From DASRAJ01 sp035638255 (GTDB taxonomy: Bacteria > Bacteroidota > Bacteroidia > Chitinophagales > UBA10324), in NCBI GenBank assembly GCA_035638255.1, contig DASRAJ010000133.1, forward strand, positions 1-64,000: DNA of 64,000 bases. Direction: 5' to 3'. Below the pieces are notes generated by a model. The model did not search any database and was not told where the DNA came from. It saw nothing but the letters and a program-made list of their open reading frames with translations. Positions 48,923-58,409 of the stretch are shown here, one piece after another; position 1 is the first letter of the stretch; every line of letters begins with the position of its first letter. The position numbers and the translations under genes were made by a program.

Positions 48923-50323
48923 TTACTCTTCAATTTTCACTGCAATCTCATTTGTAACTCCCGCATCATTTCTTATTTGCACGAGATAAATTCCTGCTGA
49001 TAAATTTTTTCCGAAAGAAATCTTTCCTTCACTAACCTCATTGAATTGAGCAACCCTGTTTCCTTCGGCATCAAACACGACAATTGTTGATTGTGAATGT
49101 TGATTGGAAAGATTAACAGTGAATTCATCTCCTGACGGATTGGGATAAAGAAGATTTTTTCCGGAAGCAGTTACTTCATTGATTCCATTCGCAAAACAGG
49201 AGCCCTCTGTTTTGAAAATATTTTGTGGAAACTCCGGCAGTCCCAGCCCTGAAGTAATTCCAAGATAGTTTGGATCAAGATTCAGGGCGTTGTCAACGTA
49301 GTCGCAATCGTAGCCTGGTGTGTTAGGTGAATTGATCACATTCAATTGAGAGCTGAAAGATTTGTTCACATAAATCTTATAGTCAGGTCCGAGTTGCAAT
49401 GCATAAAGATCTTCCGTGAGACTAAGAACTTTTCTGGACGCGATGATGCTGTCCTGAATGTTGGAAGTAAGATCATATTGAAGAAGTGTGCCGTACATAT
49501 CATAGTTGGTCACGTAAAGGTTATTTCCGGCAGATGAAAATTCTACTCCGTACACATGATCGGGCATGGGCAGTGAAATGGGATTGGATAGAATTCCGGT
49601 GACAGGATCAAAATCCAAAAGCTGCACGGTGTCAAGATAGCCTGTTGCCAACGCAAGCTGATCAGTGCATGTGGAAAATTTCATTTGACCATACGTGTTT
49701 TGAATTTGCGCCGTGGTATGTACCATGCCGACATTCGAAATTACAGGTGTCAACTGCAAACCTGAAGAAGTGAGTGAATACGCGTCAAAAGCATTCGATC
49801 CCCAATCGTGAACCACGATCCAATAACCCTCCCCGTTCAATTGCTTTTGTGCCGCCATTCTTTCGGTGACATTATCCTGTATCAAAACATTTTTTGTGAT
49901 CACATCACCCAGTCCTGAGTCTTCCGTCATGTCAACGATTGAATAGCGAAACCCATTCGCACCTCCATCATTAGCGAGTGTGAAAATGTAATAATCAGAG
50001 CCGTTGCTTGCAGGATCAGGAACGATAAGTCCCGACTGCGATGTAGAGATATCACCATCCAGCCCTGTACCATTCGGCATAAGCTGATTATTTCTGTTCC
50101 ACACAGAAACTCCGTTGGTGTAAAAGAGCAGATTTCCCAGTACATCTGAAATGGACGAACATCCTTCTGTAGTGCTCAATGCGCCATCCGTGACCGGCAC
50201 CGGACTTCCGCTCGAAAAATCTAACCCGGCATAAATACCGAAATACCAATGATCAGCTTGATGCTGCGAGAATACAAAGGTGTTTATGAAGAGTGTGACG
50301 AATAGAATAGAAATTTTTTTCAT
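48923..50323 (-). CDS. NWYFG-type propeller T9SS protein outside the array
   Basis: 466 residues; signal peptide ends FVFSQ. The mature part begins ADHWYFGIYAGLDFSSG, with TTEGCSSISD, VWNRNNQLMPNG, DYYIFT and FSSAGNNLYVTNYD, the same propeller type as the array genes 27728 and 29708 but without PKD or Ig-like domains. The sorting domain (LLYPNPSGDEFTVNLS, then GIYLVQIRNDAG) is clearly different from the array type and carries no palindromic insertion. It lies 3 kb upstream of the array on the same strand and may represent the unshuffled ancestral form of this propeller. Its own promoter would lie in 50324-50400. Confidence 0.85.
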   Translation of the reverse strand: MKKISILFVTLFINTFVFSQHQADHWYFGIYAGLDFSSGSPVPVTDGALSTTEGCSSISDVLGNLLFYTNGVSVWNRNNQLMPNGTGLDGDISTSQSGLIVPDPASNGSDYYIFTLANDGGANGFRYSIVDMTEDSGLGDVITKNVLIQDNVTERMAAQKQLNGEGYWIVVHDWGSNAFDAYSLTSSGLQLTPVISNVGMVHTTAQIQNTYGQMKFSTCTDQLALATGYLDTVQLLDFDPVTGILSNPISLPMPDHVYGVEFSSAGNNLYVTNYDMYGTLLQYDLTSNIQDSIIASRKVLSLTEDLYALQLGPDYKIYVNKSFSSQLNVINSPNTPGYDCDYVDNALNLDPNYLGITSGLGLPEFPQNIFKTEGSCFANGINEVTASGKNLLYPNPSGDEFTVNLSNQHSQSTIVVFDAEGNRVAQFNEVSEGKISFGKNLSAGIYLVQIRNDAGVTNEIAVKIEE

Positions 50324-50594
50324 AGTTGTTGATTGTTGTTTTCGAAAATTATGGCCTGAGCCGAAGAAGATAAATTTTGTTTGACTGAATGAGTTGCAAA
50401 TTTCCTTCCTGATTATTTTTGTGTAGAATTTTTTTCACGCAGATGAAAGAAAAAATAGCAGTGGGTTGAAGTTTTGCAGTAAAGAAATTTATTTTAGAAG
50501 GATAATTAACTGTATTTAAAAAAAAGTATCATCGCTGCTAACCAAATTTGGTTCAATTATTTCGGGAAAGAATTCATAAGAGCACTAGTGCGCT

Positions 50595-50602
50595 TATCTT
50601 TG
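50595..50602 (+). promoter_or_regulatory. Bacteroidota -7 box upstream of the PAP2 gene
   Basis: TATCTTTG matches the TAnnTTTG consensus 11 bp before the ATG at 50613, implying a very short leader. No clear -33 TTG at the usual spacing was found. Confidence 0.5.
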
Positions 50603-50612
50603 AAAAGCAAAC

Positions 50613-51356
50613 ATGATCAGATTCATTCATCACCACATCAAAAAAACTTACGCAGCGCTTGCGCTTCTGTCAATTGAGCTATTGCTGATAGTGATTTTAT
50701 TTGCAGCCTCGTTTGTTGCCTTCCTCATTGTTGCCGACAAGATTTTTTTACAGAACAAATTTGAATTCGATCAGAATGCTTTTGATTTCCTCAGCGGGCT
50801 GGTAAGTCCTCGAAACAATAGCGTGATGCAGTTTATTACTTTCTTTGGAACAGCAACCTTTCTGCTTCCGGCAAATGTGTTGCTTGCCGCTTACTTTGCT
50901 TTCATTCAAAAACATAAATGGTATTCAATAAAAATTCCGGTGATCGGCATCACGAGTCCGTTGCTGATGTATGGTCTGAAAAATATTTTTGAACGCCAGC
51001 GACCGCTCGTTCCTTTATTGCACGCTGCAAGCGGATTCAGTTTTCCAAGCGGGCATTCGCTAACGAGCATGACCTTCTACGGCCTCATCGCATACATTGT
51101 GTGGGAGCGTGTGAAAAATCCTTATGTCAAATGGCCGGTGATTGCTGCATTGATAATTTTTATTCATCTCATCGGGTTCAGCCGCATTTATCTGCGCGTA
51201 CATTATCCGAGTGATGTGATGGCAGGTTTTGCTTTAGGATTGATCTGGCTGGTGATTTCGCTCTATGTATTGCGCCATATTGAGCGGTACACACATAAGA
51301 AGATTGACCCTGTGGTGGAAGAGAAAAAGCCTGAACCTGTTAAGTCAGTAGCCTGA
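50613..51356 (+). CDS. PAP2-family membrane phosphatase
   Basis: 247 residues with about six membrane segments. The three phosphatase motifs are present: KNIFERQRP (K-x6-RP, about 123-131), FPSGHS (about 144-149) and SRIYLRVHYPSD (SR-x5-H-x3-D, about 180-191). Proteins of this family remove phosphate from lipid phosphates such as undecaprenyl pyrophosphate or phosphatidate, with the active site facing the periplasm. The C-terminal tail is Lys/Glu/Pro-rich and cytosolic. The exact substrate cannot be told from the sequence. It stands alone, on the plus strand. Confidence 0.9.
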   Translation: MIRFIHHHIKKTYAALALLSIELLLIVILFAASFVAFLIVADKIFLQNKFEFDQNAFDFLSGLVSPRNNSVMQFITFFGTATFLLPANVLLAAYFAFIQKHKWYSIKIPVIGITSPLLMYGLKNIFERQRPLVPLLHAASGFSFPSGHSLTSMTFYGLIAYIVWERVKNPYVKWPVIAALIIFIHLIGFSRIYLRVHYPSDVMAGFALGLIWLVISLYVLRHIERYTHKKIDPVVEEKKPEPVKSVA

Positions 51357-51484
51357 GCAATTCTTAATTCCGCAAGTCACTTCGCACAGAAACCTGATTT
51401 CTTTGAGAAATCGAATTTCATGCTAACAAAGTTTTCTTTATTCATTTGAATGATTGATCAAATCTGTCCCTGCGGTAATCTTCT

Positions 51485-51492
51485 TAGTTTCG
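51485..51492 (+). promoter_or_regulatory. Possible -7 box upstream of the penicillin-amidase gene
   Basis: TAGTTTCG differs at one base from TAnnTTTG and lies 20-27 bp before the start. Confidence 0.35.
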
Positions 51493-51511
51493 CGATCATC
51501 TCCGGGTGTTT

Positions 51512-53929
51512 ATGAAGCTGATCCGTTTCGTGATTGCATTAATAGTTGCAGTAGTTCTTGTCTGGGGATTCAATGTCAAGTTGGGTGACCTTCCTCCTGT
51601 CGGAAAATTCTTTTCTCCCTTTACCGGTTTCTGGCAAAACAATGAAGTGAAAAATTTTCCTTCATCTGAATTGAAGCTTCCCGGACTGAAAGATAAAGTG
51701 ATTGTGATGATGGACGACAACCTGGTGCCGCACATTTTCGCGAACAACAACCACGATTTGTATTTTGCCCAAGGATACATCACGGCAAAGTATCGCTTAT
51801 GGCAAATGGAATTTCAGACGGCAGCAGCAGCGGGAAGGGTTTCAGAATTTATAGGAGCAAAGGCCATTGAATATGATCGTCAGCAGCGAAGATTCGGGAT
51901 GGTGTATGGCGCTGAAAATGCACTGAAAGAAATGATGAAAGATGCTGAGTGCAAAGAGGCTGTAGATGCGTACACAGAAGGTGTAAATGCATGGATCAAT
52001 GCTCTCTCAGCAAAAAACTTTCCGGTAGAATACAAATTACTTGATTACCAACCTGAGCAATGGACGCCGCTGAAATGTGCGTTGCTTTTAAAGTTCATGA
52101 CGTACGATCTTGCCGGGCGCAGTGATGATTTTTATGTCACAAATATTTTGAAGAAGTATGGTGAAGGCGTCATTGACTCACTGTTCAACGGTCGTCCCTT
52201 CATAATGGATCCGATTATTCCGCAGGGAACACCCTGGGATTTTTCACCGTTACCGGTTCCACCCACGCCACAAAGTTTAATTGCTGATGATCCTGCGCTG
52301 CCATTCGATCATCAACCCAATCCACTGAACGGAAGCAACAACTGGGCGGTAGGCGGAGCAAAATCTGCAACCGGTTTTCCCATTCTTTGCGGCGATCCGC
52401 ATTTAGGTTTAAACCTTCCATCACTGTGGTTTCAGATTCAGTTGGTGAGCCCTGATTGCAATGTATGTGGAGTTTCATTGCCCGGCACACCTGCAGTGAT
52501 CATCGGCTTCAACCGGAAAATTGCCTGGAGTGAAACGAACGTTGATGCTGATGTGCTCGATTGGTACAGTGTGAAATTTAAAGATGCTTCGTGCAATGAA
52601 TATTTTTTTAATAATGAATGGAAGTCCGCTGCAAAGAGAATTGAAGTGATCAAAGTGCGCGGCGAAAGAGACGAGATTGATACGATCGTATTCACGAATC
52701 ACGGGCCGGTGGTTGCTATGGCAAATCAAAAACCGTTTCATGAATTTATTCCGCGGGGTTTTGCAATGCGGTGGCTCGGGCATGATCCTTCAACGGAAAT
52801 GAAAACATTTCTGCTCCTCAACCGCGCGCAGAATTATGATGAGTATGTAAATGCCCTGAGTTACTTCAGTTGCCCCGCACAAAATTTTGTGTACGCCGAT
52901 GCTGATAACAACATCGCGATCTGGGTGAATGGAAAATTTCCTCTCAAGTGGAAAGAGCAGGGAAAATTTTTGATGGAAGGAACAAAGCCCGAGTATGACT
53001 GGCAGAGTTGGATTCCGCACAATGAGGACCCGCATGTAAAAAATCCACAGCAAGGTTTTGTGAGTTCGGCAAATCAAACTCCTGCTGATTCTACTTATCC
53101 ATATTATCTCAACTGGCGTTTCGAAACATTCACCCGCAGCCATCGCATCAATGAGAGATTGACGCAGATGAATCACATCACCGCTGACAGCATGCGCTTG
53201 TTACAGTTTGATGAGAAGAATTTAACTGCATCAACTGTCTTGCCTTCAATGCTTGCATTGCTCGATCAAAGCAAGCTGGATGACAGACAGAAGAAAATCG
53301 CAACAGTATTACAGGACTGGAATGATATTGCGGGTGCAGAGAACATAGAGCAAACTATTTTCAGCCGCTGGTGGAATCTTTTACAAGCGGCGATTTGGGA
53401 TGATGAGTTTGGTAAAGAAGGAATGATGTATCCTGAACCTGATGTCACCATGCGAACCATTGTAAATAATATAAATCAAAGCTGGGTTGACAACAAGAAT
53501 ACTCCCGTGGTTGAAACGCTGCAAGGCCTGGTAAATCAAACGTTCATTTCCGCTCTTGATTCTCTCTCAAATCAAAACGGCCCTGATTATCATCAGTGGA
53601 CCTGGGCGAAAATTAAAGACACGCACATAAATCACTTGCTTCGGATACCCTCATTGAGCAGAACATTTGTGAATACGGGAGGGAATGCCGGCATCGTGAA
53701 TGCATCGGGCGCAGATCATGGTCCATCCTGGAGAATGATTGTGGAACTGGGAAAAGATCCGCACGCGTATGGAATTTATCCGGGAGGGCAATCGGGAAAT
53801 CCCGGCTCAGTATTTTATGATAACATGATTGATCGCTGGGGAGAGGGAAGGCAGAATGAATTGGTGTTTCTTCATTCAGCCGGTGAAAAAAATTCGCATA
53901 TCGTATCAACCACAACTTTGAATCACTAA
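51512..53929 (+). CDS. Penicillin amidase (S45) family Ntn-hydrolase
   Basis: 805 residues from ATG 51512; a GTG two codons upstream (51506) is an alternative. An N-terminal hydrophobic segment anchors or exports the protein. The alpha part (VPHIFANNNHDLYFAQGYIT, RLWQMEFQ) and the beta-chain start are typical of S45 enzymes: LNGSNNWAVGG, where the Ser at about residue 275 would become the N-terminal nucleophile after self-cleavage, then GDPHLGLNLPSLWF and PGTPAVIIGFNRKIAWSETN. Known members cleave acyl-amide bonds, e.g. of beta-lactams or acyl-homoserine lactones; the substrate here is unknown. Near the C-terminus it has GNAGIVNASGADHGPSWRMI. The next gene follows after 3 bp. Confidence 0.9.
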   Translation: MKLIRFVIALIVAVVLVWGFNVKLGDLPPVGKFFSPFTGFWQNNEVKNFPSSELKLPGLKDKVIVMMDDNLVPHIFANNNHDLYFAQGYITAKYRLWQMEFQTAAAAGRVSEFIGAKAIEYDRQQRRFGMVYGAENALKEMMKDAECKEAVDAYTEGVNAWINALSAKNFPVEYKLLDYQPEQWTPLKCALLLKFMTYDLAGRSDDFYVTNILKKYGEGVIDSLFNGRPFIMDPIIPQGTPWDFSPLPVPPTPQSLIADDPALPFDHQPNPLNGSNNWAVGGAKSATGFPILCGDPHLGLNLPSLWFQIQLVSPDCNVCGVSLPGTPAVIIGFNRKIAWSETNVDADVLDWYSVKFKDASCNEYFFNNEWKSAAKRIEVIKVRGERDEIDTIVFTNHGPVVAMANQKPFHEFIPRGFAMRWLGHDPSTEMKTFLLLNRAQNYDEYVNALSYFSCPAQNFVYADADNNIAIWVNGKFPLKWKEQGKFLMEGTKPEYDWQSWIPHNEDPHVKNPQQGFVSSANQTPADSTYPYYLNWRFETFTRSHRINERLTQMNHITADSMRLLQFDEKNLTASTVLPSMLALLDQSKLDDRQKKIATVLQDWNDIAGAENIEQTIFSRWWNLLQAAIWDDEFGKEGMMYPEPDVTMRTIVNNINQSWVDNKNTPVVETLQGLVNQTFISALDSLSNQNGPDYHQWTWAKIKDTHINHLLRIPSLSRTFVNTGGNAGIVNASGADHGPSWRMIVELGKDPHAYGIYPGGQSGNPGSVFYDNMIDRWGEGRQNELVFLHSAGEKNSHIVSTTTLNH

Positions 53930-53932
53930 GTC

Positions 53933-54295
53933 ATGATGTTGTTTTTTCTTATTACGATCTTCAGTTTTCTTCTGCAACTGTTTCTCCCCTGGTGGAGTAT
54001 GGCTATTGCTGCATTCGTGATCTCATTTCTTCTTGGGAAAAAACCCTGGCAGGTTTTTTTAGCAGCGTTCTTTGCTTGTGGAATTGTTTGGTTACTCATG
54101 GCATTATACACGCATTTCATGAAAGGAGATTTGATGACCAATCGCATTGCAGGATTGTTGTTCCTACACGGAAGTTTAGTGCTGTATATCGGAGTATTTT
54201 TAATTGCTGCTATCGTTGGAGGATTTGCAGCCCTTACCGGTTTTTATCTCAAAGAAATTTTCAAACCAAAAAAATTAATCACCGGCACGTGGTAA
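53933..54295 (+). CDS. Small integral membrane protein
   Basis: 120 residues with four hydrophobic stretches (about 2-34, 42-60, 70-86 and 88-108), ending in a basic tail (KEIFKPKKLITGTW). The start is one of two tandem ATG codons 3 bp behind the penicillin-amidase stop, so the two are probably translated from one message. No family was recognised. The close linkage suggests a role connected with that enzyme or its membrane, but nothing in the sequence shows one. Confidence 0.7.
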   Translation: MMLFFLITIFSFLLQLFLPWWSMAIAAFVISFLLGKKPWQVFLAAFFACGIVWLLMALYTHFMKGDLMTNRIAGLLFLHGSLVLYIGVFLIAAIVGGFAALTGFYLKEIFKPKKLITGTW

Positions 54296-54359
54296 TAATG
54301 GGAATTATTTATTCATGCCACGCGAATTGGGTGTACGACGAATTTCCGTAACTGAGTTC

Positions 54360-54484
54360 TTGAAAATTTCAAATTTCAAACGTCAAGAAAATTTCAAGAA
54401 GAAAAATTTCAAACACAAACACAACTCGAAACTTTGAACTTTGCGCTTTGAATCTTTCTTGAACTTTGTCCCGATCAATCGAGA
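54360..54484. repeat. Degenerate CTTTGAA / AATTTCAA repeats with a type-1 palindrome
   Basis: Multiple copies of AATTTCAA and ACTTTGAAC-like units, closing with TCCCGATCAATCGAGA (54469-54484). Non-coding gap between the membrane protein and the permease gene. Confidence 0.5.
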
Positions 54485-54545
54485 TGATCCTTGCGGTTTC
54501 TCATCGGTGTAATCTTTTTTTTAAAATCGGTGTAATCCTGTCATG

Positions 54546-54553
54546 TAGATTTG
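54546..54553 (+). promoter_or_regulatory. Bacteroidota -7 box upstream of the permease gene
   Basis: TAGATTTG matches TAnnTTTG exactly, 10 bp before the ATG at 54564, which would give an almost leaderless transcript. Confidence 0.5.
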
Positions 54554-54563
54554 CATTCACTCC

Positions 54564-55799
54564 ATGACCCTTCTTGAAAATATCAAACTCGCGCTTCGCG
54601 CTATTCGCAGCAATCTTGTGAGAACGATTCTTACGTTTCTCATTATCGCGTTCGGAATCATGGCGCTCGTTGGAATTCTTACTGCTATTGATAGCCTGAA
54701 AAGCAAGCTCAATTCAAGTTTCACATTCATGGGAGCGAACACATTCACCATCTCGCGGAAATGGACTCAAATACAGGGGGAAGGCGGTGATAATAATTGG
54801 AAGCCGAGTGCTCCCATCATATATACCCAGGCAATGGAGTTCAAAAGACGCTTTGAATTTCCCTCCCTGATTTCCATCGGGATGATGTTCAATCGTGGCC
54901 AAACGGTGGAACACGGAAGTAAAAAAACAAATCCCAATGTGTCTGTGTATGCAGTGGATGAAAACTTTCTTAGTGCCAAGGGATTCGAGATTGCCCGCGG
55001 CAGGTATTTTACACCGCGGGAAATAAATCTGGGAATACCCGTGATTATTTTGGGGCCGGATGTGGTCCTGAAAATTTTTACTGATAAGGAAGACCCCATC
55101 AACCAGGTTGTTTCGGTAAAAGGCAACCGCTATCGCGTCGTTGGAATTCTCAAGTCGAAAGGATCAAGCATGATGCTAAGCGACAATCGCACATTTCTTC
55201 TCCCGCTAATGAATGCGAAGCGAAATTATATTGGCCCGGACTATAGCTGGCAAATAGGCGTCACTGTTAGTAAAGTGGAGCAATTAGATCCCGGGGTAGA
55301 TGAAGCGAAGGGCATCATGCGTAACATTCGCCGCCTGCGTTTGGGTGCAGATGATGATTTTGAAATCGAGAAGAGCGATGAGTTGGCAAATACGTTGTTC
55401 AGTCAGCTCAAATATATCCGCTATGGCGCCGTCGTCATTGGCATCATCACACTCTTTGGTGCGGCCATTGGTTTGATGAACATCATGCTCGTGTCTGTGA
55501 CGGAGCGCACGATGGAAATTGGAGTGAGCAAAGCGCTGGGCGCCACCAAAAAAATGATACGCCGCCAGTTTCTGGCTGAGGCGATTGTGATCTGCATCCT
55601 CGGTGGATTGCTCGGTATTGTGCTGGGTATTTTGATTGGCAATGTTGTCTCTATTATCGTTGGCGGAAGTTTCATAATCCCCTGGATATGGATTGTGGCC
55701 GGAATTATTTTCTGCTACATAGTGGGATTGATTTCCGGATTGTATCCTGCAATAAAAGCTTCTAACCTTGATCCCATTGAGGCGCTGCGATACGAGTAG
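54564..55799 (+). CDS. MacB/FtsX-type ABC transporter permease
   Basis: 411 residues with the four-helix layout of MacB-like permeases: one N-terminal membrane helix (about 20-42, ILTFLIIAFGIMALVGIL), a large periplasmic domain (about 45-285, with YFTPREINLGIPVIILGPDV) and three C-terminal helices (about 290-400) around the FtsX signature (GAAIGLMNIMLVSVTERTME, IGVSKALGATKKMI). Such proteins work with a separate ATPase and act as mechanotransmitters for lipoprotein, peptide or drug export. No ATPase gene is in this neighbourhood, so the partner must be encoded elsewhere. The stop is 8 bp from the convergent stop of the 55808 gene. Confidence 0.88.
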   Translation: MTLLENIKLALRAIRSNLVRTILTFLIIAFGIMALVGILTAIDSLKSKLNSSFTFMGANTFTISRKWTQIQGEGGDNNWKPSAPIIYTQAMEFKRRFEFPSLISIGMMFNRGQTVEHGSKKTNPNVSVYAVDENFLSAKGFEIARGRYFTPREINLGIPVIILGPDVVLKIFTDKEDPINQVVSVKGNRYRVVGILKSKGSSMMLSDNRTFLLPLMNAKRNYIGPDYSWQIGVTVSKVEQLDPGVDEAKGIMRNIRRLRLGADDDFEIEKSDELANTLFSQLKYIRYGAVVIGIITLFGAAIGLMNIMLVSVTERTMEIGVSKALGATKKMIRRQFLAEAIVICILGGLLGIVLGILIGNVVSIIVGGSFIIPWIWIVAGIIFCYIVGLISGLYPAIKASNLDPIEALRYE

Positions 55800-55807
55800 C
55801 GCAAAAT

Positions 55808-56452
55808 TTATTTTGCTTCTTCAACAACTTTTTTCTTCCAATCAAAATTGTAGTGAACGCCAAGACTGAGGTATTTGTAAACAGTCGCGTAACTATAGCC
55901 TCCCGAACTTTGAGATTCTGAGTAAAAATGCAAACCCAAATTAAGGTTGAGCAAATCAGTGTTAAGTGAAATTCTTTTTGAAACAAAATATTCAAATCCG
56001 ATTGTAGGCCCAAGAGTAAGATAGCTGCTCTTCTCAGCCAACGTACCACTATAAGATCTTCTAACGAGTGAATAATAAAAATCAAGAGAAGGAGAAAAGT
56101 AAAAGTTTCGGAAAAGCTTTATCTTAAATAAACCACCTGCGTAGCAAGTGCCAAGAAATTCTCGGTGGTGAAATGTGTCTTCGGTGGCGATATAGACAGT
56201 TCTGCTGTTAAATCCCAATCCTAATCCAGCTTCGAGATAGAATTTATTTTTTACGCGGAATTCACCTGAAAGAAAAGTTGCCGGAAGTCTGACTGTCTTG
56301 TAGAATGTCTCTCCCGAAAGACTCCTGATGTAACCGACCGGACTTGCGAATTCAAGCATTGCAGAATTAAAATAGAATGGATACTTATCATTCATCTGTG
56401 CCTCGCATGCAATTGCAAGAAGAGAAAAAATCAGCGTCACTGTTTTTTTCAT
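55808..56452 (-). CDS. Outer-membrane beta-barrel-like protein
   Basis: 214 residues with a signal peptide (ends ACEAQ) and alternating hydrophobic/aromatic strands (FYLEAGLGLGFNSRTVY, FYFSPSLDFYYSLV, YLTLGPTIGFEYFVSKRISL, YLSLGVHYNF), typical of small Bacteroidota outer-membrane barrels. It resembles the adjacent upstream 56464 product in FYFSPS(L/I)DFY, GPxxxxEYF(V/I)S(K/N)R(I/F)SL and LGVxYxFD, so the two are tandem paralogs 11 bp apart. Function unknown. Confidence 0.7.
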   Translation of the reverse strand: MKKTVTLIFSLLAIACEAQMNDKYPFYFNSAMLEFASPVGYIRSLSGETFYKTVRLPATFLSGEFRVKNKFYLEAGLGLGFNSRTVYIATEDTFHHREFLGTCYAGGLFKIKLFRNFYFSPSLDFYYSLVRRSYSGTLAEKSSYLTLGPTIGFEYFVSKRISLNTDLLNLNLGLHFYSESQSSGGYSYATVYKYLSLGVHYNFDWKKKVVEEAK

Positions 56453-56463
56453 CCGGAAGAATT

Positions 56464-57153
56464 CTACTCCGAAGATACTTTCTTCATGTCAAAACTATAC
56501 CGCACTCCCAAACCAAGAATGCGATGAGTAGTGAGCAGCGGAAATTTACCGGAGCTTCCAATGCCGATATTGATGTTGAATAAATCAGCACGAAGAGAAA
56601 AACGATTTGAGATAAAATACTCAATGGCTGCAGAGGGTCCTACGGAAATGGACCAGCTATCAGGTTCGGTAATGGAATATTTGTCGAAATAAAAATCAAT
56701 GGAAGGTGTGAAGTAAGCATTCCTGAAAAGGAAAAGTTTTAATGTGCCGCCCGCATAAAAAAAAGAACCTGCCTGGAAGTAAACTGCTTTTGAAACGGTG
56801 TCACCGGGAATGTTCAGATTTGGATCGGAAGGATTTATCTGGGTAATTGACCCGATATGGAAAGCCCCTGCCCGCAGATAGAGTCGTTGATGTGCCCAAA
56901 ATGAAATCTCAATGTTATCAGGATAAAACGCATCCTGCGCAAACATGCCGGGAATGTAGCTATGTTCAATTCCAACAGACCATTCATACTTGGGGATGTA
57001 AGTGTAGTAGAATAAAGTATCGTTTGCCGCAGTGGAGTCAGGCACCTGGGCTGAGGCGGCTTTGAACAATAGCAGGCAACAGAACAGGGCAAAATTTTTT
57101 GTTCTGTCCAAAGGACTCCTTCCCGGGAAATGTTCGGGCAGTGGATTCTTCAT
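56464..57153 (-). CDS. Outer-membrane beta-barrel-like protein, paralog of the next gene
   Basis: 229 residues from ATG 57153; ATG 57177 is also possible. The signal core (FALFCCLLLFKAASAQ) is preceded by PLPEHFPGRSPLDRTK, partly encoded by a type-2 palindromic element (57107-57126), so the original N-terminus was probably shorter. The strands near the end (YFTPSIDFYFDKY, GPSAAIEYFISNRFSLRADL, ILGLGVRYSFD) match the 55808 product. The gene is divergent from the Smr/DUF2027 gene with about 70 bp between the starts. Confidence 0.65.
   Translation of the reverse strand: MKNPLPEHFPGRSPLDRTKNFALFCCLLLFKAASAQVPDSTAANDTLFYYTYIPKYEWSVGIEHSYIPGMFAQDAFYPDNIEISFWAHQRLYLRAGAFHIGSITQINPSDPNLNIPGDTVSKAVYFQAGSFFYAGGTLKLFLFRNAYFTPSIDFYFDKYSITEPDSWSISVGPSAAIEYFISNRFSLRADLFNINIGIGSSGKFPLLTTHRILGLGVRYSFDMKKVSSE
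57107..57126. repeat. Type-2 palindromic element near a signal peptide
   Basis: TCCAAAGGACTCCTTCCCGG, a degenerate copy, encodes FPGRSPLD ahead of the hydrophobic core of the 56464 protein. Confidence 0.45.
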
Positions 57154-57209
57154 TTGAATTCTCATATTCATTTTCACAAGGCAATAATCGGTGAGACGTT
57201 TCTACAGAG

Positions 57210-57217
57210 TAATTTTG
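57210..57217 (+). promoter_or_regulatory. Bacteroidota -7 box at the Smr/DUF2027 gene
   Basis: TAATTTTG matches TAnnTTTG 7 bp before the ATG at 57224. It lies inside the longer open frame that begins at 57191, which supports the later start. Confidence 0.5.
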
Positions 57218-57223
57218 TCATCA

Positions 57224-58222
57224 ATGAAAAAAGAGAAATTTTCTATAGGAGAAAAAGTCTTCCTTGTTCACTTGCAGGAAGAAGCCGTCATCAACCGAAT
57301 TATTAATGATGAGCTTATGTATGTGGGGGTGGGTGAAATGGAAATTCCTGTATTCACTTCCGACGTGAGTCGCGAAGTTACGGAATCAAAAATGGAACGG
57401 CCGGATCAGGGCAATTCCTCGTTACCTCAGGAGAAAAATTTGCCGTCTGAAAAAATTGAGAAAACGAATAAAGGCATCTTTCTCTCCCTCGAGCCTGTGA
57501 AATCCGGAGGTGAAATCTCTTCATTCAACATCTTCCTCATCAACGACACCGCTTTTCCGATTGACTTCAATTATTACTTCTTCACGCATGACCAAATTCA
57601 TTTTGCACTGAAGAAATTGCTCGTGCCTTACAATTACCTGATGCTTCATTCCATTGAATATGATTTGCTCAATGAAACTCCCGCTGTGCAATTGGAAGTT
57701 CGTGATGTGATGAATCAAAATTTCAGAGGGAAAATGGATCAGAAGATCAAGCCGCAGAATTTCTTCAACAAGCTTTTTCTCACGCCCATCATTCAAAAAG
57801 AAACATATCAGTACAAGGTACAAACGCAATCGCTCCAGCCAAAAAAAGAAGAGCGCAAAGAACAGGTTGGCTTTGATGCCGAGGTGCTCAAGCAGATGAT
57901 GATGGACACACCGGTGATTAAAGACAACGAGACTGAATCTGCTGACATAGAGACGGATTTGCACATTGAGGCGCTTACAATGGATCACGGCACCATGGAC
58001 GCATCAGAAATGTTACACGTGCAGCTGACTCGTTTTCAGCAGGCGCTGGACCGGGCAATTGCACGAAATGCAGGAAGACTTTACATGATTCATGGTGTTG
58101 GTTCCGGCAAATTGAAAAATGAAATTCACAAAATGCTGAAAAGCTATAAGGAAGTGCGGTCATTTAATAATGATTATCATCCTCGTTATGGATATGGTGC
58201 GACAGAGATTATTTTGAAGTAA
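57224..58222 (+). CDS. DUF2027 / Smr-domain protein
   Basis: 332 residues from ATG 57224. The N-terminus (FSIGEKVFLVHLQEEAVINR) is a small beta-barrel-like part of DUF2027 proteins. A middle beta-sandwich segment (about 85-190) carries SFNIFLINDTAFPIDFNYYF. A linker of about 60 residues leads to a C-terminal Smr domain (about 250-332) with TDLHIEAL and the HGxGxG loop MIHGVGSGKLKNEIHKML, ending YHPRYGYGATEIILK. Smr domains nick or bind structured nucleic acids and are found in MutS2 and ribosome-rescue factors. In Bacteroidota this protein is a common housekeeping companion of unknown target. Confidence 0.85.
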   Translation: MKKEKFSIGEKVFLVHLQEEAVINRIINDELMYVGVGEMEIPVFTSDVSREVTESKMERPDQGNSSLPQEKNLPSEKIEKTNKGIFLSLEPVKSGGEISSFNIFLINDTAFPIDFNYYFFTHDQIHFALKKLLVPYNYLMLHSIEYDLLNETPAVQLEVRDVMNQNFRGKMDQKIKPQNFFNKLFLTPIIQKETYQYKVQTQSLQPKKEERKEQVGFDAEVLKQMMMDTPVIKDNETESADIETDLHIEALTMDHGTMDASEMLHVQLTRFQQALDRAIARNAGRLYMIHGVGSGKLKNEIHKMLKSYKEVRSFNNDYHPRYGYGATEIILK

Positions 58223-58331
58223 GAAAACAAGGTTTGATACGATACACGATTCACGTACCACGACTTACGCATCGTTGATGTCGCCGTCGTAACTTTGTGA
58301 GCAATTTCAGTTGAGTTTTTCTTATCGCGAA

Positions 58332-58348
58332 TCCCGATTAAATCGGGA
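58332..58348. repeat. Type-1 palindromic element upstream of rnpB
   Basis: Perfect TCCCGATTAAATCGGGA in the gap before the RNase P RNA gene. Confidence 0.6.
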
Positions 58349-58409
58349 GAACTCGTGATACGTATATCGTTAGTCGTAAAGAAAAGCGAAAGCCATCGTT
58401 CTTTGAAAA

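Noticed and set aside
51363..51500. Gap behind the PAP2 gene as a small RNA locus
   Set aside because: Only a half-copy of a dispersed repeat arm is visible; no promoter-terminator pair supports an RNA gene.
54564..55799. Complete export system with the MacB-like permease
   Set aside because: No ATPase or membrane-fusion gene is adjacent, so a full system cannot be claimed.
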